A stretch of DNA of 64,000 nt from assembly GCA_964344985.1 (NCBI GenBank), contig CAYFPI010000006.1, positions 1-64,000 on the forward strand, in the 5' to 3' direction. This DNA is from Thioglobus_A sp964344985. GTDB taxonomy: Bacteria > Pseudomonadota > Gammaproteobacteria > PS1 > Pseudothioglobaceae. The notes beneath the pieces were generated by a model, which was given only the letters and a program-made list of their open reading frames with translations, had not been told where the DNA came from and did no database searches. Below, one piece after another: positions 45,916 to 55,839 of this stretch (positions within the stretch are counted from its first letter, which is position 1; the number at the start of each line of letters is the position of its first letter). Both the position numbers and the translations under genes were made by a program.

Positions 45916-46566
45916 TTAAAGATTGTGAAGCTTGTAACCATTATCCTTTAGCCATTTTTTATCGATTTTATAAGTTGGTAAAATATTACCAACTAATCGC
46001 CAAAAATCTTTTGAATGGTTCTTATGTACAGTGTGTGCTAATTCATGCACAATCACATAGTCAATCACGTGTATTGGTGCTTGAATAAGTAAGTAGTTAA
46101 GGTTAATGTTGTTTGCACCACTACAAGAGCCCCATAAAGTCTTTTGCATCTTTAATCTTACTTGGTTGTAATTTAGCTGATATGTATCAGCGTAGTATTT
46201 AAGTCTTGGTAGGGCGATTTTTTTAAAAGCTGATTTATACCATTTTAAAAAATCATTCTTTCCACCGGTTTTTAACTTAAAAGCCACACCATCAAAACTC
46301 AATCCTTGTTGATGATCTGTATTGATGATTAACGGATAAGAGTTGCCTAAATATAAAAATTTTTCACCATTTTTATAACTCGGTTTCTCTATTTTTGTTA
46401 ATTGAATGGATTTTGATTTTTTTTCAATCCATGAAGATTTTTCATCAATAAATTTCTCTATTTTTTTAATAGATAATCGATTAGGCGCTCGAATAATTAA
46501 TTCAGCATTGTGATTAATTTGCAAACTGAGAATTTTGCGTTTTGAGCGTATGAGTTGATAGTTCAT
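45916..46566 (-). CDS. YgjP/SprT-like zinc metalloprotease (DUF45)
   Basis: 216 residues. The zinc motif is VIVHELAHTVHKNHSKDFW, HExxH plus the third His of the YgjP family. Upstream WGSCSGANNINLNYLLIQAP is the second conserved block. The E. coli homologue is poorly characterised; Wss1/SprT relatives cleave DNA-protein crosslinks. It is divergent from the IS remnant. Confidence 0.88.
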   Translation of the reverse strand: MNYQLIRSKRKILSLQINHNAELIIRAPNRLSIKKIEKFIDEKSSWIEKKSKSIQLTKIEKPSYKNGEKFLYLGNSYPLIINTDHQQGLSFDGVAFKLKTGGKNDFLKWYKSAFKKIALPRLKYYADTYQLNYNQVRLKMQKTLWGSCSGANNINLNYLLIQAPIHVIDYVIVHELAHTVHKNHSKDFWRLVGNILPTYKIDKKWLKDNGYKLHNL

Positions 46567-46678
46567 AATCGCTATTTAACCTGATAAATGTTTAAAAAAT
46601 CACTCATTCGTAAAATTTCCAAAATTTTTAAGGGTCAAGACAACTTAAGCATATTTAAAAACCTGTTAAAGTACTGTC

Positions 46679-46903
46679 ATGACAACAAAAAACAAGTATG
46701 TAATTCGTTCACGTATTTCAGAGGCTAAATTTAGACAAATAATTTTGTTATTTTCTGAGGATTTGAGTGCAACTCAAATCTCTCATTTAACAGGATTAAG
46801 CAGACAAACAATTAACAAGTATTTAACTGCTATCAGATTACGAATCTTGTCACTAACCATTTCTAATAATTTTTTATCTTTAATCATAATTATGTCTTAT
46901 TAA
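46679..46903 (+). pseudogene. N-terminal remnant of an IS1595-type transposase
   Basis: 74 codons. YVIRSRISEAKFRQIILLFSEDLSATQISHLTGLSRQTINKYLTAIRLRI resembles the helix-turn-helix start of IS1595/ISXO2-type transposases, which are about 200-300 residues long. After IRLRI the similarity ends and the frame closes in low-complexity sequence. No catalytic domain and no clear terminal inverted repeats are seen. Confidence 0.6.
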
Positions 46904-47042
46904 CTAATTAATATACTGAATACTACACTATAATCGTAACATAATTAACGTATTTATTGATTAATACCTTGTATTGTGTGATATTTTGACACCAATATTT
47001 ATAATACGGGTATGATTATGGTGAATAATAAATAGTTAGTAT

Positions 47043-50000
47043 TTAATCGACCCAGACTCTGGCATTTTCAAACATTCTCATCCATGGACTGCGCTCATCC
47101 CAATCTTTTGGATGGTGTGAGTATTGCACAGCTCTAAATACTCGCTCAGGATGTGGCATCATAATCGTTACACGTCCAGAATCGTTAGTAACACCAGCAA
47201 CAGCGCTATCAGATCCATTTGGATTATGAGGATAATTTTGAGTAATATCGCCACTATGATCAACATATTGTAGTGCAATATTGTTTGCCTCGCTGCCTTT
47301 GAATATCGCTCTTCCTTCGCCATGTGCAATGGCAATTGGCAAGACTGAATCTTCCATATTATTTAGGAAAATTGAATTAGACTTTCCAATCTTAACACTT
47401 GAAAAACGTGCCTCAAATTGTTCTGATACATTGCGATTAAAACTTGGCCAATGTTCAGATCCTGGAATGATTGATGATAGATTTGAAATCATCTGACAGC
47501 CATTACACACACCCAGTGCAAAACTATCTTCTCTATTAAAGAATGACTCGAATTCATCTTTAGCGCGATTATTGTACAAAATTGAACTCGCCCAACCACG
47601 ACCAGCACCGAGCACATCACCATAAGAGAATCCGCCACAGGCCACAAGCCCTTTAAACTCTTCTAGCGACACTCTACCAGATAGAATATCACTCATGTGA
47701 ACATCAACAGCGTCAAATTCTGCCTTGGTAAAGGCCATGCCCATTTCCACTTGTCCGTTAATACCTTGTTCTCTAAGGATGGCAATTTTTGGTTTTACAT
47801 CGCTGTTAATATAAGGCGCTGATACAGATTGATTGATATCAAAGCTCGGATCGATTTTAAGACCCGAAGTTTGTTGTTTGATATCATCAAATTCTTGCTG
47901 AGCACATTCAGGATTATCACGCAGCTTCGCAACTTCGTAAGAAGTGGAGCACCAAAGTGATTGTAATGTTGTTCTAGATTCAGAATATATTGTGTTATTG
48001 TTTTCAACAATTTCAATATTATCAGTGCTATTGATTTGGGCAATGTTGTGTGTACATTTTTCAAGACCTGCAGCTGCTAATTTTTCTAAGACAATTTGTT
48101 TGTTGCTACTGTTGACTTGAATAACACAACCTAACTCTTCATTGAATAAAGTCTCAATACTAGCACTGTCTAAATCAATAGTTAAACCGCAATGTGAAGC
48201 AAAAGCCATTTCAAGTAGCGTGGTAATAACACCGCCATCAGAACGATCATGATAAGCATCAATTAGATTATCTTTGTTCAACTGGTTGATAACAGTAAAG
48301 AACTTTTTAAACAAAGCGCTATCATCAAGATTTGGTGCGATATCACCAATCTGATTATATACTTGCGCTAAGCAAGATCCACCCATTCTGTTTTGGCCAA
48401 AACCAAGATCGATGAGTAACAACTCACTTTCTTGTGTGGTGTTAAGTAGTGGTGTTTTTTGTGCCCTAACATCAGGAGTTTTGGAAAAAGCAGTAATGAT
48501 AAGCGAAAGTGGTGCAGTTACAGATTTGTCTTGTCCACTTTCATCTTGCCACGAGCTTTTCATACTCATTGAATCTTTACCAACAGGAACGGTAAGTCCT
48601 AGTTCGGGGCACAGATCCATGCCAACTGCTTTAACTGCTTCAAAGAGTTTTGCATCTTCACCAGTATGTCCAGATGCACTCATCCAATTGGCACTCAAAC
48701 TAATATCATGAATATCTTCTACATAGCCACCCAGCATGTTGGTTAAAGATTCACCAATGGTCATACGTGCAGCTGCATTAGCATCACATAATGCAAGTGG
48801 CGTACGCTCACCCAAAGACATAATCTCGCCCTTAAAGCCTACGTAATCAGAAATTGAAATAGCGCAATCAGCAACTGGAACTTGCCAAGGACCAACAAAT
48901 TGATCACGCGCCACCATGCCTGTTACACTTCTATCACCAATGGTAATTAAGAAGTTTTTACTGGCAACTGTTGGTAATTGCAATACTCGATTAATGGCAT
49001 TACCAAGATCGATATTACTAGTATCAAGCGCATTAAGATTTATATTTTGTGTTGTTGCTTCAATGTTGGTTTTTGGTGGATTGCCAAGTAGTACAGACAT
49101 TGGCATGTCAATTGGCTCATCTTTAAATAACTCATCACTAAGCACCAATTCTTGTTCTTTGGTTGATTCACCAAGTACTGCAAATGGTGTGCGTTCACGC
49201 TCACAGATATTGCTAAAAGTATCTAAATTATCAGCAGAGATTGCCAATACATAACGCTCTTGTGATTCATTGCACCAAATCTCAAGTGGTGACATTTGAT
49301 TATCATCATTTGGAACATTTCTAAGCTCAAAACGACCGCCACGACCAGAATCATTAACCAACTCAGGTAGACCATTTGATAAGCCACCTGCACCAATATC
49401 ATGAATAGAAATAATAGGGTTGTCATCACCCAGATTTGCACAACGATCGATAACTTCTTGAGCGCGTCTTTCCATTTCTGGGTTGGCACGTTGTACAGAG
49501 GCAAAGTCTAGATCTTCACTTTGTTCACCACTCTTAATGCTTGATGCAGCACCGCCGCCTAGGCCGATCAGCATTGCTGGGCCGCCTAAAACGATAATTT
49601 TACTGCCAACTGGAATGTTGCCTTTTTCAATATGTTGCTCTTGAATGTGTCCTAAACCACCAGCTAGCATGATTGGCTTATGATAGCCGCGAATATCACC
49701 ATCTGGTGTTTGTTGTTCATAGGTTCTGAAATATCCCAAAGTATTTGGACGGCCAAACTCATTATTAAATGCCGCTGCGCCAATTGGCCCTTCAAGCATA
49801 ATGTCAAGCGCAGATACAATTTGAGAAGGCTTTCCGTTATCGATTTCCCAAGGTTGTTTGGCGTTGTTGATTTTTAGGTTGGATACGCTAAATCCGCATA
49901 GACCAACTTTTGGTTTAGAGCCTTGTCCAGTTGCGCCTTCATCACGAATTTCACCACCAGATCCTGTTGCTGCACCTGGGTGTGGTGCAATAGCAGTAGG

Positions 50001-50879
50001 GTGGTTGTGCGTTTCTACTTTCATCAGAATGGCGCGGTGCTCTTTACTGCTTACATAATGAGTGTTTTCATCTGCATAAAAGCGCTCACCTTCGTAACCT
50101 TCCATAACAGCAGAGTTGTCTGAGTAAACACTTAATAGACCTTCTGGATGTTTATGATAAGTGTTTCTAATCATAGCAAACAGACTCTTTGCTTGTTCTA
50201 CACCATCAATCTTCCAGTCTGCATTGAAAATCTTATGACGACAATGTTCAGAGTTTGCTTGCGCAAACATCATAAGCTCAACATCTGTTGGGTTGCGCTC
50301 TAGCTTAGTAAAGTTTTCAACCAAATAATCAATTTCACCAACAGAAAGTGCCAATCCTAGCTCAGTATTTGTTTTTTCTAGAGCTGTTTTTCCTTGGGAA
50401 AGGATATCAATACTAGTAAAAGCCTTTGGCTCAAAGTTGTCAAAAATAGTATGTGCATCGTTAACTGAATCCAATAAAGATTCAGTCATCTTGTCCATAA
50501 TGCAATCAAGTACAGCTCTGGTGTTGGTAATTTCACAATTAAAGTGATAAATAACACCACGCTCAATGCGATTAATTTGATTAATATCACACAAGTGTAC
50601 AATGTCAGTTGCTTTGGAAGACCAAGGTGAGATTGTGCCAAGTCTTGGCGTTACAATAATGCTTGAAGCATCATCAGTGATGCTTGTTTTATCAGCGTAG
50701 TTAAGTAGTTGATCTAAATGTTGCTCTTGTTCGTTAGAAAGAGGTGAATTAAGATCAGCAAAATGAATAAACTCAGCACCTAGTAATATTAGGTTGGACT
50801 GCGCCTTGGTTAGTTTTTTTTGTAAAGCTTCTTGTCTGAATGCACCTAATGCGCTAATACCTTGGTGAATGTGAATCAT
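47043..50879 (-). CDS. purL: Phosphoribosylformylglycinamidine synthase
   Basis: Large single-chain FGAM synthase of purine synthesis, 1278 residues: N-terminal PurS-like part, two AIR-synthase-type ATPase halves (HNHPTAIAPHPGAATGSGGEIRDE; GDRSVTGMVARDQFVGPWQVP; GKDSMSMK) and a C-terminal glutaminase with Cys in GVCNGCQMISNL and His/Glu in MPHPERVFR. It overlaps yebC by 4 nt. The single-polypeptide form is typical of gammaproteobacteria. Confidence 0.98.
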   Translation of the reverse strand: MIHIHQGISALGAFRQEALQKKLTKAQSNLILLGAEFIHFADLNSPLSNEQEQHLDQLLNYADKTSITDDASSIIVTPRLGTISPWSSKATDIVHLCDINQINRIERGVIYHFNCEITNTRAVLDCIMDKMTESLLDSVNDAHTIFDNFEPKAFTSIDILSQGKTALEKTNTELGLALSVGEIDYLVENFTKLERNPTDVELMMFAQANSEHCRHKIFNADWKIDGVEQAKSLFAMIRNTYHKHPEGLLSVYSDNSAVMEGYEGERFYADENTHYVSSKEHRAILMKVETHNHPTAIAPHPGAATGSGGEIRDEGATGQGSKPKVGLCGFSVSNLKINNAKQPWEIDNGKPSQIVSALDIMLEGPIGAAAFNNEFGRPNTLGYFRTYEQQTPDGDIRGYHKPIMLAGGLGHIQEQHIEKGNIPVGSKIIVLGGPAMLIGLGGGAASSIKSGEQSEDLDFASVQRANPEMERRAQEVIDRCANLGDDNPIISIHDIGAGGLSNGLPELVNDSGRGGRFELRNVPNDDNQMSPLEIWCNESQERYVLAISADNLDTFSNICERERTPFAVLGESTKEQELVLSDELFKDEPIDMPMSVLLGNPPKTNIEATTQNINLNALDTSNIDLGNAINRVLQLPTVASKNFLITIGDRSVTGMVARDQFVGPWQVPVADCAISISDYVGFKGEIMSLGERTPLALCDANAAARMTIGESLTNMLGGYVEDIHDISLSANWMSASGHTGEDAKLFEAVKAVGMDLCPELGLTVPVGKDSMSMKSSWQDESGQDKSVTAPLSLIITAFSKTPDVRAQKTPLLNTTQESELLLIDLGFGQNRMGGSCLAQVYNQIGDIAPNLDDSALFKKFFTVINQLNKDNLIDAYHDRSDGGVITTLLEMAFASHCGLTIDLDSASIETLFNEELGCVIQVNSSNKQIVLEKLAAAGLEKCTHNIAQINSTDNIEIVENNNTIYSESRTTLQSLWCSTSYEVAKLRDNPECAQQEFDDIKQQTSGLKIDPSFDINQSVSAPYINSDVKPKIAILREQGINGQVEMGMAFTKAEFDAVDVHMSDILSGRVSLEEFKGLVACGGFSYGDVLGAGRGWASSILYNNRAKDEFESFFNREDSFALGVCNGCQMISNLSSIIPGSEHWPSFNRNVSEQFEARFSSVKIGKSNSIFLNNMEDSVLPIAIAHGEGRAIFKGSEANNIALQYVDHSGDITQNYPHNPNGSDSAVAGVTNDSGRVTIMMPHPERVFRAVQYSHHPKDWDERSPWMRMFENARVWVD

Positions 50880-51616
50880 AATTGTGCCATTACTTCGTCA
50901 GAGATATCAGCATTGTGATAAACCTCTTGTGTGTCATCCAAATCTTCTAATCGGTCAATTAATTTCATGAATTTTTCTGCGTCTTGAAGGTTTAGCTTTA
51001 CACGCGTAGCTGGCTCCATGGTGACTTGTGCATGCGTCGGCCTTAAACCAGCATCAGCAAGTGCATCCTTAACTGTGAAGAAATCCTCAGGCGTGGTAAT
51101 TACATCAATTGAGCCATCATCATTACTAACAACATCTTCTGCGCCACTATCAAGTGCTACTTCCATAATTTGATCTTCGTCACCAGATGCAAAGTTGATA
51201 AATCCTTGTTTGGTAAATAGATAATTAACCGAGCCGTCAGTGCCTAAATTACCACCGTGTTTTGAAAAAGCATGACGAACATCTGCAACCGTTCTATTTC
51301 TATTGTCAGTCAGTGTGTCTACCATAATAGCAGTGCCACCTAAGCCGTAGCCTTCATAGCGAACTTCATCATAATTTTCACCTTCCAGGTCGCCACTACC
51401 GCGTTTTACCGCGTTTTCAATGGTATCTCGTTTCATGTTGGCAGCCAAGGCTTTATCGATAACCATTCGAAGGCTTGGATTGTTTTCAACTACACCACCA
51501 CCTTGTTTGGCAGCAATAACAATTTCTTTAATAAGCTTAGTAAAAATCTTGCCACGCTTGGCATCTTGTGCACCTTTTCTGTGTTGAATATTGTGCCATT
51601 TACTATGTCCAGCCAT
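50876..51616 (-). CDS. yebC: YebC/PmpR-family protein
   Basis: 246 residues, beginning MAGHSKWHNIQHRKGAQDAKR, the invariant YebC/TACO1 start. Conserved blocks such as NPSLRMVIDKALAANMKRDTI and YEGYGLGGTAIMVDTLTDNRNRT are present. Family members were named as transcriptional regulators, and recent work also links them to translation of polyproline stretches. It precedes nothing of the usual ruvCAB cluster here. Confidence 0.96.
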   Translation of the reverse strand: MAGHSKWHNIQHRKGAQDAKRGKIFTKLIKEIVIAAKQGGGVVENNPSLRMVIDKALAANMKRDTIENAVKRGSGDLEGENYDEVRYEGYGLGGTAIMVDTLTDNRNRTVADVRHAFSKHGGNLGTDGSVNYLFTKQGFINFASGDEDQIMEVALDSGAEDVVSNDDGSIDVITTPEDFFTVKDALADAGLRPTHAQVTMEPATRVKLNLQDAEKFMKLIDRLEDLDDTQEVYHNADISDEVMAQL

Positions 51617-51654
51617 GAAGTTATCTCCAGTTTTTAAGTTTGTTAAATTTTACC

Positions 51655-52605
51655 TTATGCAGTGAAATCGAGTAATTTTTGTATGGAATCTTTTGCTCGA
51701 ATACTGATGGATTTTTCAATTGTTATTTCGTTAGTTTTGTTGCGAATTGCATCTAGACAATTTTCTAAATTATTCATTGCCATCCATTCACAATGTGCAC
51801 AAGACTCGCAATCTGCACCAACACCCATGGTTGGTGCTTCAATGAGTTTTTTATTGGGTGCAACTTCACGCATTTTATGAAAAATTCCGTTATCTGTTGC
51901 CACGATAAAGGTTTGTTCATCTCTATCTTTAACTGCATTAATAAGGGCGGTGGTAGAACCCACCACTGTTGCCAAATTAACTACTGCTTGGGGTGATTCA
52001 GGGTGTACTAATGTGGCAGCTTCTGGATGTTTGTTTTGCAAATTGATGAGCGCATCTGCCCTAAAGCGCTCATGCACCACGCAAGAACCTTGCCAGAGCA
52101 GCATGTCAGCACCTGTTTCATTTTGCACATAAGTGCCTAGATGTCTGTCTGGTGCCCAAAGAATTTTCTTTCCTTGCTCTTTAAGATGTTTGACCACACT
52201 AAGAGCACTACCTGAGGTAACCACCCAATCTGCTCGCGCTTTTACTTCCGCTGAAGTGTTTGCATAAACCACCACTTCTCTGTTGGGATGCTGATCACAA
52301 AAAGGTGCAAACTCCTTAATAGGACAGTCTTCGTCCAAAGAGCAGGTAGCTTCAAGATCTAGCACCAAAATGGTTTTTTCAGGAGATAGGATTTTGGCCG
52401 TCTCTCCCATAAATTTAACTCCTGCTACCACAATAGTATCAGCGTCAGAGTTTTTCCCAAAACGAGCCATTTCTAAAGAATCAGAAACAATACCACCAGT
52501 TTCTTCAGCGAGTGTTTGTAATTCGCTAGAAACATAATAATGCGCTACTAAAATTGCATTATTAGCTTTTAGTTCTGCCTTAATTTGGGATCTAAGGGTT
52601 GACAC
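51655..52605 (-). CDS. nadA: Quinolinate synthase
   Basis: 4Fe-4S enzyme condensing iminoaspartate and dihydroxyacetone phosphate in NAD synthesis. 316 residues. Candidate cluster Cys: ATCSLDEDCPI, WQGSCVVHERF and CESCAHCEWMAMNNL. VAHYYVSSELQTLAEETGG opens the protein. nadB and nadC are not in the window. It lies 6 bp downstream of aspS. Confidence 0.96.
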   Translation of the reverse strand: MSTLRSQIKAELKANNAILVAHYYVSSELQTLAEETGGIVSDSLEMARFGKNSDADTIVVAGVKFMGETAKILSPEKTILVLDLEATCSLDEDCPIKEFAPFCDQHPNREVVVYANTSAEVKARADWVVTSGSALSVVKHLKEQGKKILWAPDRHLGTYVQNETGADMLLWQGSCVVHERFRADALINLQNKHPEAATLVHPESPQAVVNLATVVGSTTALINAVKDRDEQTFIVATDNGIFHKMREVAPNKKLIEAPTMGVGADCESCAHCEWMAMNNLENCLDAIRNKTNEITIEKSISIRAKDSIQKLLDFTA

Positions 52606-52611
52606 AATAAA

Positions 52612-54363
52612 TTATTCTTTTTCTGGTAAGCTCACCTGTACACTTAATTCACGAAGTAATTTTCTCGGCACACCAGCAGGGGCGTCGGTTAATAGACAAG
52701 CTGCCGTTTGTGTTTTAGGGAATGCAATAACATCACGAATAGATTCACTACCAGTCATGATCATTACTAGTCGATCAAGACCAAATGCCATACCACCGTG
52801 AGGAGGGCAGCCATATTCTAGAGCATCAAGTAAGAAGCCAAATTTATCTTGAGCTTCTTCATCAGATATGCCCAGTAATTTCAATACAGTTTGTTGCATA
52901 TCAGACTGGTGAATACGAATTGAACCGCCACCTACTTCAGAGCCGTTAATAACTAAATCGTAAGCACGAGACAGAGCGCTATCAGCAGTTTGCTCTAAGG
53001 TTTGAGTATCAACATTAGGTGCGGTAAATGGATGGTGAATTGCATTCAGTGAGCCATCATCGCCTTTTTCAAACATTGGGAAATCAATAACCCAAATTGG
53101 CGCCCACTCAGAGTCAAACAAGTCTAGATCTTTAGCAAGTTGTTCACGTAGGTTTCCTAAAGACTCATTAACAATTTTAGTTTTATCTGCACCAAAGAAG
53201 ATGATATCGCCTGTTTGGGCATCTGTTATTTCAATAACCTTGGCGGTTACCTCATCACCCAAGAATTTTAAAATTGGTGAGGCTGGACCATCTTCATTAA
53301 GTTTGATATAGGCCAGACCTTTGGCGCCATAAATACTAACGTACTTGGTGTACTTATCAATATTCTTACGACTGATTGACGCACCACCTGGCACCTTAAG
53401 CGCTGCTACACGTGAGTCATTACCACTTGCCGGGCCTGAGAATACTTTAAAGTCCACGCCTTGCATTAGCTCATCCATATCAACTATTTGCATTGGAATA
53501 CGCATATCAGGGCGATCTACACCGTATTTGCTCATGGCATCAGCATAAGTAATTTGTGGAAAGTTATCACCTAAATCTACATTAATGACTTCTTTAAACA
53601 TGCCACGTGTCATTTCTTCCATCATATTCATGATTTCATCTTCATTCATGAATGAAGTTTCAACGTCAAGTTGAGTAAATTCTGGCTGACGATCGGCGCG
53701 AAGATCTTCATCTCTAAAACATTTAACAATTTGATAATAACGTTCAAATCCTGACATCATTAACAATTGTTTAAATAACTGTGGAGATTGAGGTAGGGCA
53801 AAAAATTCACCAGGGTGGGTACGAGAAGGCACTAAATAGTCACGCGCACCCTCAGGTGTTGCTTTGGTTAAAAATGGTGTTTCAATGTCTAAGAAATCAT
53901 TTTTATCCATAAACTCACGCATAAAGTGCGTTACTTTAGAGCGCAATCTCATGCGTTTTTGCATAACATCATTTCTAAGATCAAGATATCTATACTTTAG
54001 GCGAACCTCTTCGGAGGTGTCAGCTGCGTTGATTTGGAATGGTGTTGGTTTTGATGCATTTAGAATTTCAATATGATCAGCAACAATCTCAATCTCACCG
54101 CTGGCAAGTTTTGTATTAATTAAACTCTCATCTCTTGCGATAACTGTTCCAGTGATTTTTAAAACAAATTCATTACGAATGCTTTCAGCTAAAGAGAAGT
54201 CGTTATTGTCCGGGTTGATAACGACTTGAGCAATGCCGCGCTTATCACGCATATCTAAAAAGATCACACCACCATGGTCACGTCTGCGATTCACCCAGCC
54301 GCAAATCTCTACCGTTTGATCAATGTTTGTTTTGTTTAAATCACCACAATAATGTGTTCTCAT
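52612..54363 (-). CDS. aspS: Aspartyl-tRNA synthetase
   Basis: Bacterial-type AspRS, 583 residues. N-terminal OB anticodon domain (VEICGWVNRRRDHGGVIFLDMRD), class II core (motif 2 FRDEDLRADRQPEFTQLD, motif 3 AFGLDRLVMIMTG) and the bacterial GAD insertion. Whether it also charges tRNA(Asn) is not decided by eye; gatB at the window start means the indirect amidation route exists for Gln and/or Asn. Confidence 0.97.
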   Translation of the reverse strand: MRTHYCGDLNKTNIDQTVEICGWVNRRRDHGGVIFLDMRDKRGIAQVVINPDNNDFSLAESIRNEFVLKITGTVIARDESLINTKLASGEIEIVADHIEILNASKPTPFQINAADTSEEVRLKYRYLDLRNDVMQKRMRLRSKVTHFMREFMDKNDFLDIETPFLTKATPEGARDYLVPSRTHPGEFFALPQSPQLFKQLLMMSGFERYYQIVKCFRDEDLRADRQPEFTQLDVETSFMNEDEIMNMMEEMTRGMFKEVINVDLGDNFPQITYADAMSKYGVDRPDMRIPMQIVDMDELMQGVDFKVFSGPASGNDSRVAALKVPGGASISRKNIDKYTKYVSIYGAKGLAYIKLNEDGPASPILKFLGDEVTAKVIEITDAQTGDIIFFGADKTKIVNESLGNLREQLAKDLDLFDSEWAPIWVIDFPMFEKGDDGSLNAIHHPFTAPNVDTQTLEQTADSALSRAYDLVINGSEVGGGSIRIHQSDMQQTVLKLLGISDEEAQDKFGFLLDALEYGCPPHGGMAFGLDRLVMIMTGSESIRDVIAFPKTQTAACLLTDAPAGVPRKLLRELSVQVSLPEKE

Positions 54364-54390
54364 TTTCTCTCTTCCTTGTTATATTTGGTT

Positions 54391-54984
54391 TTATTTAGGT
54401 GTTACTACACCAGTAGAAATAATTAATTTAAATGCCTCATCAACACTCATGTTTAATTCAATGACATCGGTTTTTGGCAACATAATAAAAAATCCCGAGG
54501 TGGGGTTAGGGGTTGTTGGTACATAAATATTGATAATTTCTTGCCCAATTTTTTCCTCAACTTCACCGCGATAATCACCTGTTTGAAAAGCGATTGTCCA
54601 CATGTCTTTGCGCGGATATTCAACCAACAATGCTTTTTTAAAACTGTTACTTGATGGACTTAATACTGTATCTGAGAGTTGCTTTAAGGCCTTGTAAATA
54701 CCTCTAAATCCAGGAATTTTATCAAGCATTCCTTCCCATAGACTAAGTAGTTTTCGACCAATAAAATTGTTAACCAGTATTCCGGTAACAATAAGAATTA
54801 GAATTACCCAAACAATGCCAGATCCAGGAATACTTCCTTCAAAGTTAAACAAAGCTTCAGGTAAGTACTTAGGTGGGACGATGTCATTGACCAGCTCTAG
54901 GAAGAACTTAATAACAACAATACTAAGACCTAAAGGAATCCAAAAAAGCAGACCAGAAATAAAATAGTTTCTAAGGTTTTTCAA
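54391..54984 (-). CDS. DUF502 membrane protein
   Basis: 197 residues with two N-terminal hydrophobic segments (YFISGLLFWIPLGLSIVVIKFFLEL and GIVWVILILIVTGILVNNFIG, each given here in part) and a soluble C-terminal region containing KIPGFRGIYKALKQLSDTVL and VPTTPNPTSGFFIMLPKTD, the conserved PTTPNPTSG block of DUF502. Function not known. It sits 27 bp upstream of aspS on the same strand. Confidence 0.88.
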   Translation of the reverse strand: MKNLRNYFISGLLFWIPLGLSIVVIKFFLELVNDIVPPKYLPEALFNFEGSIPGSGIVWVILILIVTGILVNNFIGRKLLSLWEGMLDKIPGFRGIYKALKQLSDTVLSPSSNSFKKALLVEYPRKDMWTIAFQTGDYRGEVEEKIGQEIINIYVPTTPNPTSGFFIMLPKTDVIELNMSVDEAFKLIISTGVVTPK

Positions 54985-55060
54985 CGCTGAAAGACTAAAT
55001 AGTAAAAAGCTATTATTTTAGCATAAGCATTAGCTTGATACGAAGGACAAACATCCTTGG

Positions 55061-55837
55061 TTAAAACGATTCTTCTTCCCTTAGAGTTAGAATTTCACAG
55101 CCGTTTTCAGTAACCAATATAGTATGCTCCCATTGGGCAGAAAGTGAGCGATCTTTAGTAGTAACAGTCCAACCATCTACTTTTGAAGTGGCTACTTCAT
55201 AACCACCAATATTTACCATGGGTTCAATGGTAAAAGTCATTCCAGGTTCAAGAATTGGACTACTATTTAAATTACCATCATCATAGTGAACTACTTGAGG
55301 TTCGGCATGAAAAGTTTGACCAATGCCGTGACCACAATAATCATGCACTACTGAACAGTTATTCTTATCCGCATGTGCACCAATCGCCATGCCAATTTCA
55401 CCTAAGCGAATACCCGGTTTAACTTTTTTAATACCGATATACATACACTCTTGCGCAATTCGGCAAATGCGTTGAGCTTTAACATTGGCCTTGCCAATAA
55501 TAAACATCTTGGATGTATCGCCATGATAGCCGTCTTTAATAACAGTGATATCAATATTGACAATGTCGCCTTTTTTTAACTTTTTCTCGCCAGGGATGCC
55601 GTGACAAACAACATTGTTGACACTGGTACAAATTGATTTTGGAAAGCCGTGATAATTAAGTGGGGCAGGGATGGCTTTTTGCACATCTACAATGTAATCA
55701 TGACAAATTTTATCCAACTCATCCGTGCTAACACCTGCTTTAATAAAAGGCGCAATCATATCTAAAACGTCAGCGGCCAAACGGCCAGCTACGCGCATCT
55801 TTTCTATCTCATCAGCTGATTTAATATCAATGGCCAT
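55061..55837 (-). CDS. map: Methionine aminopeptidase, type I
   Basis: Removes N-terminal Met from nascent proteins. 258 residues. Metal ligands: Asp in IDITVIKDGYHGDTSKMF, His in CGHGIGQTFHAEP, Glu in TIEPMVNIG and in AQWEHTILVTENG. The substrate His is in HGFPKSICTSVN. Starts 2 bp after the stop of htpX on the same strand; that pairing is not a standard operon. Confidence 0.97.
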   Translation of the reverse strand: MAIDIKSADEIEKMRVAGRLAADVLDMIAPFIKAGVSTDELDKICHDYIVDVQKAIPAPLNYHGFPKSICTSVNNVVCHGIPGEKKLKKGDIVNIDITVIKDGYHGDTSKMFIIGKANVKAQRICRIAQECMYIGIKKVKPGIRLGEIGMAIGAHADKNNCSVVHDYCGHGIGQTFHAEPQVVHYDDGNLNSSPILEPGMTFTIEPMVNIGGYEVATSKVDGWTVTTKDRSLSAQWEHTILVTENGCEILTLREEESF

Positions 55838-55839
55838 TG

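Noticed and set aside
55042..55057. Small hairpin AAGGA/TCCTT after map as a terminator
   Set aside because: The stem is short and there is no T tract on either strand.
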